54,031 bases of DNA from Candidatus Paceibacterota bacterium (lineage in GTDB: Bacteria > Verrucomicrobiota > Verrucomicrobiia > Limisphaerales > UBA8199). The notes under the pieces are model-generated. The model was not told where the DNA came from and did no database searches. It was given only the letters and a program-made list of their open reading frames with translations. Position 1 is the stretch's first letter, and every line of letters starts with the position of its first letter. Below, in pieces: positions 51,272 through 54,031 of this stretch. The stretch lies in contig DAOTCE010000033.1 of the NCBI GenBank assembly GCA_035452965.1, positions 1 to 54,031 of the forward strand. The letters are read 5' to 3'. Both the position numbers and the translations under genes were made by a program.

Positions 51272-52918
51272 ATGGGTGAAGCAATGACGACATCAGTTGA
51301 GACGACAACCACGACGGTTGCCGACCACGACGTTAGAGCCAACGGGAGCGATCCTCAGGTCGCGGGTTTCAAGGCCTGGGCTGAGGGTAACGGGGTGGTG
51401 GTGCCGGTGGCGCTGCCGGGAATGCCTGACGCCTGGTTTGACGAGAGGTTCCCGGGCTTGCGGGAGCAGTATGGTCCGGCGGTGTTGCTTGGTTTTCCGC
51501 CCAAGCAGAAAGACGATGAAGAGACTATGCCGCTGGTCAAGGACCTGTGTGAGGATTTTTTGGCAGCGACGTTGGGTGAACTGGGCACCCCCATGGCACC
51601 GACAGTGTTCATGGCGGTCGAGAACCGGTTTTACACCTACGACCCCAATGCGGGCATTTTCGCGGAGGTGCGCGAGCCGAAGTTGATCGCACGGCTGAGC
51701 CAGGAGTTGCTTATGTGCGCGAATGATTGCTCAGAACAGTGCGACACGACGAATCTGAAATTCAGGTTCAGGGATACTGCGGATCTGCGGGGAGTGGTGA
51801 ATCGGGCGCGTGGGCTGTTGGAGGTGGGCAATGACTACTTTGAAACCAGCCTGCAGGAGTACATCGCCTGCCACAATGGAATGCTAAGACTGGCCGATCG
51901 GGAGGTGCTGCCGTTTAACGCGTCATACCGACGGCGCAACAAGCTAACAGTTGACTATGTGAAGGGGGCCAGTTGCCCGATGTTTCTGGATTTGCTGATG
52001 CGGCCGGCGCTCAGTCCAGAGGAACTGGACCTGCTGCAACGCTGGTGTGGGCTGGCGCTGATTGGGGTGAACCTGGCACAGCGCATGATGGTGCTAACGG
52101 GGACGGCTGGTGGCGGCAAGGGCACGTTCATCCGGGTGCTGCGGGGAATTATCGGAGCCGACAACCTGGCGACGTTGCGCCCGATGTTGCTGGGCGAGCG
52201 GTTTGAGGTTGGGAGGTTTTTGGGCAAGTCACTGCTCTACGGTGCGGATGTGCCGGAGAACTTCCTGAGCTGCAAGGGAGCCTCATCGCTCAAGTCGTTG
52301 ATTGGTGGGGACCCGATGACCCTGGAGTTCAAGGGGAGTAATGAACGACCGGAAATCGTGTGCCGGTTTAACGCAATTGTGACGTGCAATTCACGGCTGA
52401 CAGTGCATCTGGAAGGAGATGCCGAGGCGTGGCGACGGCGCCTGGCGATCGTGGAGTACAAGAACCCGAAGCCGCAGAAGGTGATCACGGACCTGAGCGA
52501 GCAAATCCTGACCAAGGAGGCTCCGGGTGTGCTCAACTGGATGTTGGAAGGGCTAGAAAAGCTGCGGGCGGATGGGTGGAACCTGCAATTGAGTGATGGA
52601 CAGCAACGTATTGTAGATGATCTGCTGCTCGAATCTGAGGGCGACGTTGTGTTTGCCCGGGAGTGTTTGCATCGAGAAGAAGGCGCGTCGCTGACCGTAG
52701 CGAAGTGTTATGAGGGTTATGTCGCCTTCTGCAACGAGCGTGGATGGGTGACGATGCCACGGAAACGGTTCAGCAACGTGATTGGGGACACAGTAACGCG
52801 CCAGTTTGGCCTAACGCTGCGGCATGACCTTTCGGATGACAATGGGAAGAACCAGCGAGGCTGGCGAGGGCTGATATGCATGGGGACAGGGCCAGACAAG
52901 ACGGAGGTGTATGTGTGA
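51272..52918 (+). CDS. SF3/D5-type replicative helicase (P4 alpha-like C-terminal module)
   Basis: Protein of 548 residues. Walker A is GTAGGGKGT (about 277-285); further superfamily 3 features are LLYGADVPENFLS (Walker B region), LIGGDPMTLEFKGS (sensor/B' region), RFNAIVTCNSRLTV (motif C with the conserved Asn) and AEAWRRRLAIVEY (arginine finger region). The preceding D5_N-like segment and the C-terminal winged-helix-like CYEGYVAFCNERGWVTMPRKRFSNVI complete the layout of phage P4 and poxvirus D5-type helicases. It starts 2 bp after the primase-like stop (ATG 51272), and another ATG at 51284 is possible. The 3' end leads directly into the iteron array. Confidence 0.9.
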   Translation: MGEAMTTSVETTTTTVADHDVRANGSDPQVAGFKAWAEGNGVVVPVALPGMPDAWFDERFPGLREQYGPAVLLGFPPKQKDDEETMPLVKDLCEDFLAATLGELGTPMAPTVFMAVENRFYTYDPNAGIFAEVREPKLIARLSQELLMCANDCSEQCDTTNLKFRFRDTADLRGVVNRARGLLEVGNDYFETSLQEYIACHNGMLRLADREVLPFNASYRRRNKLTVDYVKGASCPMFLDLLMRPALSPEELDLLQRWCGLALIGVNLAQRMMVLTGTAGGGKGTFIRVLRGIIGADNLATLRPMLLGERFEVGRFLGKSLLYGADVPENFLSCKGASSLKSLIGGDPMTLEFKGSNERPEIVCRFNAIVTCNSRLTVHLEGDAEAWRRRLAIVEYKNPKPQKVITDLSEQILTKEAPGVLNWMLEGLEKLRADGWNLQLSDGQQRIVDDLLLESEGDVVFARECLHREEGASLTVAKCYEGYVAFCNERGWVTMPRKRFSNVIGDTVTRQFGLTLRHDLSDDNGKNQRGWRGLICMGTGPDKTEVYV

Positions 52919-52936
52919 GCTGACCAGTTGGTTGGC

Positions 52937-53161
52937 TCGGACGGTTCGGACGTATCTTTTGAAGTCAGGGGGGAGGTTGGACCAGGGAGGTGTGCCGGAC
53001 GATCCGGACGGATGTTCTCCAGTCGGTGTGAGAAGTGGGCAAACCAGTGGCGTGGTTTCCGGACGATTCGGACGGATCTTTTGTACACGGCTGCATAGAA
53101 ATTGGGAGAAGTTTATTTTTCTTATAGAACTGTGTACCAAAGATGCGTCCGGATCGTCCGG
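52937..53161. repeat. Iteron array with A+T-rich gap, candidate replication origin
   Basis: Three direct 25-bp copies (52937-52961, 52995-53019, 53059-53083) of a CCGGACGATTCGGACGGATC-type sequence ending TTTTG, and one inverted copy (53138-53161). Each holds two CGGACG half-sites. Copies 3 and 4 form a near-perfect inverted repeat that extends into GTACAC and flank a 44-bp A+T-rich spacer (53089-53132) with GTTTATTTTTCTTATAG. Copy starts are spaced 58 and 64 bp. Its place right after the helicase gene is that of an origin in plasmids and satellite phages. Confidence 0.7.
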
Positions 53162-53772
53162 GGATGGAAACGGAGGCTAATGACCTGGTGATTTGGAGCG
53201 TGCGTTTAGTCAAAAATGGAGAGTCGAACAGTTGGCCAGCGTTGCCTGAAGCTGGAATGTGCGGAAGTGGCTGCTCAGACAGTAGTTAATGGCCAAGCCT
53301 GGGATCCGGGATGGTTAGGCAAGAGTGGGGTAAAAGTAGGGTGAAACCAGGGAGGCGGTAGTTTGTGCGCACTTTCTGGTGCCGCCACAAATGCAGCAGG
53401 CGATGGGGGGGCAAGAGTTCGGTGAAAGTTCGGTGTTTGGCGGTGGACCGAAAGTTGACTGAAAGTGCACCATCGCGCCGGGAGCCTGAGAATGAGACTC
53501 ACACACACGGGCCTTTGGGCCGTGTGTGTGAGTCTCGGAATCGTGCGATCTGGCATTTGGTCGAGAATGGAGTTCTGGGCCGCTAATAGGCCAGTAATCG
53601 AGCTGGAAGGGCCGTGGAGGGGTTATCGATAGCGGTTTTGGGCGGGTGGCTACCTCGGTAGCCGCCGGAATGCCGATGCGCTGTAGCGCGTTTTGCGCGT
53701 TCTCTGGCGAAGACCCCTTGGGCATGCGGAAGGGGTCTAGCATTGGGGATGGGTGGGCTGTGTTCGCGAGCG
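53162..53772. other. Non-coding region after the iterons
   Basis: No gene is supported. A tandem AGTTCGGTG (53416-53424, 53427-53435) and the strong hairpin at 53494-53536 are the visible structures. An open minus-strand frame across 53315-53932 has Pro/Ser/Arg-rich composition and passes through the hairpin and terminator, and is not considered real. Confidence 0.5.
53494..53536. repeat. 17-bp-stem hairpin in the element
   Basis: GAGACTCACACACACGG / CCGTGTGTGTGAGTCTC, an exact 17-bp stem with a 9-base loop. No T-run is attached, so it is probably not an intrinsic terminator; a nicking (oriT/double-strand origin), primase-loading or recombination site is possible. Confidence 0.8.
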
Positions 53773-53800
53773 AAAAAAATCCCTGACCGGAGCCAGGGAT
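53773..53800 (-). terminator. Rho-independent terminator of the minus-strand edge gene
   Basis: On the minus strand ATCCCTG, 8-base loop, CAGGGAT, then seven T (53779-53773). It is only 8 bp past the stop of the partial gene at 53808-54031 and is the only hairpin in the window with a proper T-run. Confidence 0.8.
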
Positions 53801-53807
53801 GTGAGAC

Positions 53808-54031
53808 CTATGCGGCCACCGGCTGGGGTTCGGGCGCGGGGGTGGTCTCGGGGTCCGTGCCGGACGGGCCACCAGCGGCGGGGCGGGGCCTGGTGACGCC
53901 GGCGATGAACCGCTCGGCCAGCTTGGTGGCACTCTCCAGGGAGCGGCACGGGTAACTGCGGACGTCCTTGAAGGTGGTAAGGGTGACCACGAAGGTGAGG
54001 ACGCCCCGAGCTGGATTGCGGGGAGCGATGG
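53808..54031 (-). CDS. Partial minus-strand gene at the right edge, function unknown
   Basis: The reading frame is open from the window edge to a stop at 53808, giving at least 74 residues: IAPRNPARGVLTFVVTLTT, then FKDVRSYPCRSLESATKLAERF, and a Pro-rich tail ending APEPQPVAA. The 5' end lies outside the window unless the internal GTG at 53990 is used. The terminator directly downstream supports a real gene. No domain was recognised; the central part is helix-like and the tail disordered. It belongs to the putative mobile element. Confidence 0.5.
   Translation of the reverse strand, partial: IAPRNPARGVLTFVVTLTTFKDVRSYPCRSLESATKLAERFIAGVTRPRPAAGGPSGTDPETTPAPEPQPVAA

Noticed and set aside
53315..53932. 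Minus-strand open frame of 205 codons
   Set aside because: It runs through the 17-bp hairpin and through the terminator of the edge gene and has low-complexity Pro/Ser/Arg composition.

Overview
The window looks like chromosomal DNA of a high-GC, Gram-negative bacterium of the PVC group, most likely Verrucomicrobiota (Pedosphaera/Limisphaerales type). This is inferred from the style of the proteins: a short-leader prepilin-like protein with an RAFTLIELLVVIAIIAIL helix, many secreted or Tat-exported glycoside hydrolases, a giant Ig/cadherin-like exoprotein with a C-terminal LQSS..LKTW domain, and few Shine-Dalgarno sequences. No marker gene allows a firmer placement.

Layout. Positions 1-6.7 kb (minus strand): a Gfo/Idh oxidoreductase with an M20 peptidase, a small lipoprotein, a prepilin-like protein, HtpX and a NarL-type response regulator. 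Positions 6.9-10.9 kb (minus): a tight operon glyoxalase - folP - cdaA - ybbR/cdaR - glmM, joining c-di-AMP synthesis to cell-wall precursor synthesis and folate. Positions 11-21.9 kb (plus): a putative outer-membrane barrel, a metallophosphoesterase/PQQ-propeller protein, a GH27 alpha-galactosidase, a B12-binding radical SAM protein, TrpB2, a MetA-pathway-type barrel protein and a uroporphyrinogen decarboxylase-family protein. Positions 22-33 kb (minus): a polysaccharide-degradation block (six-hairpin-like protein, large unknown secreted protein, GH10 xylanase, GH32/43-like propeller, DUF2961/GH172). Positions 33.7-40 kb: a 1502-residue exoprotein diverging from a DUF1846 protein. Positions 40.2-48 kb (minus): the elongasome cluster mreB-mreC-mreD-mrdA-rodA followed by an RNase E/G. 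A tRNA-Met(CAU) with a clear promoter follows.

From about 48.6 kb to the right edge the window changes to what looks like the replication module of an integrated plasmid or satellite-phage-like element: a divergent XRE regulator, an AlpA/excisionase-like protein, a primase-like protein, an SF3/D5-type helicase, then a 25-bp iteron array with an A+T-rich gap (a candidate origin), a strong hairpin and a terminated minus-strand gene that runs off the window.

The most unusual observations are: (i) two diverged copies, about 19 kb apart, of a roughly 260-bp intergenic element that opens with a 23-bp hairpin whose substitutions are compensatory and whose body shows no codon-like substitution pattern; (ii) the candidate iteron origin behind the primase/helicase pair; and (iii) a 67-bp palindromic element lying in frame inside the signal-peptide region of a large secreted protein.
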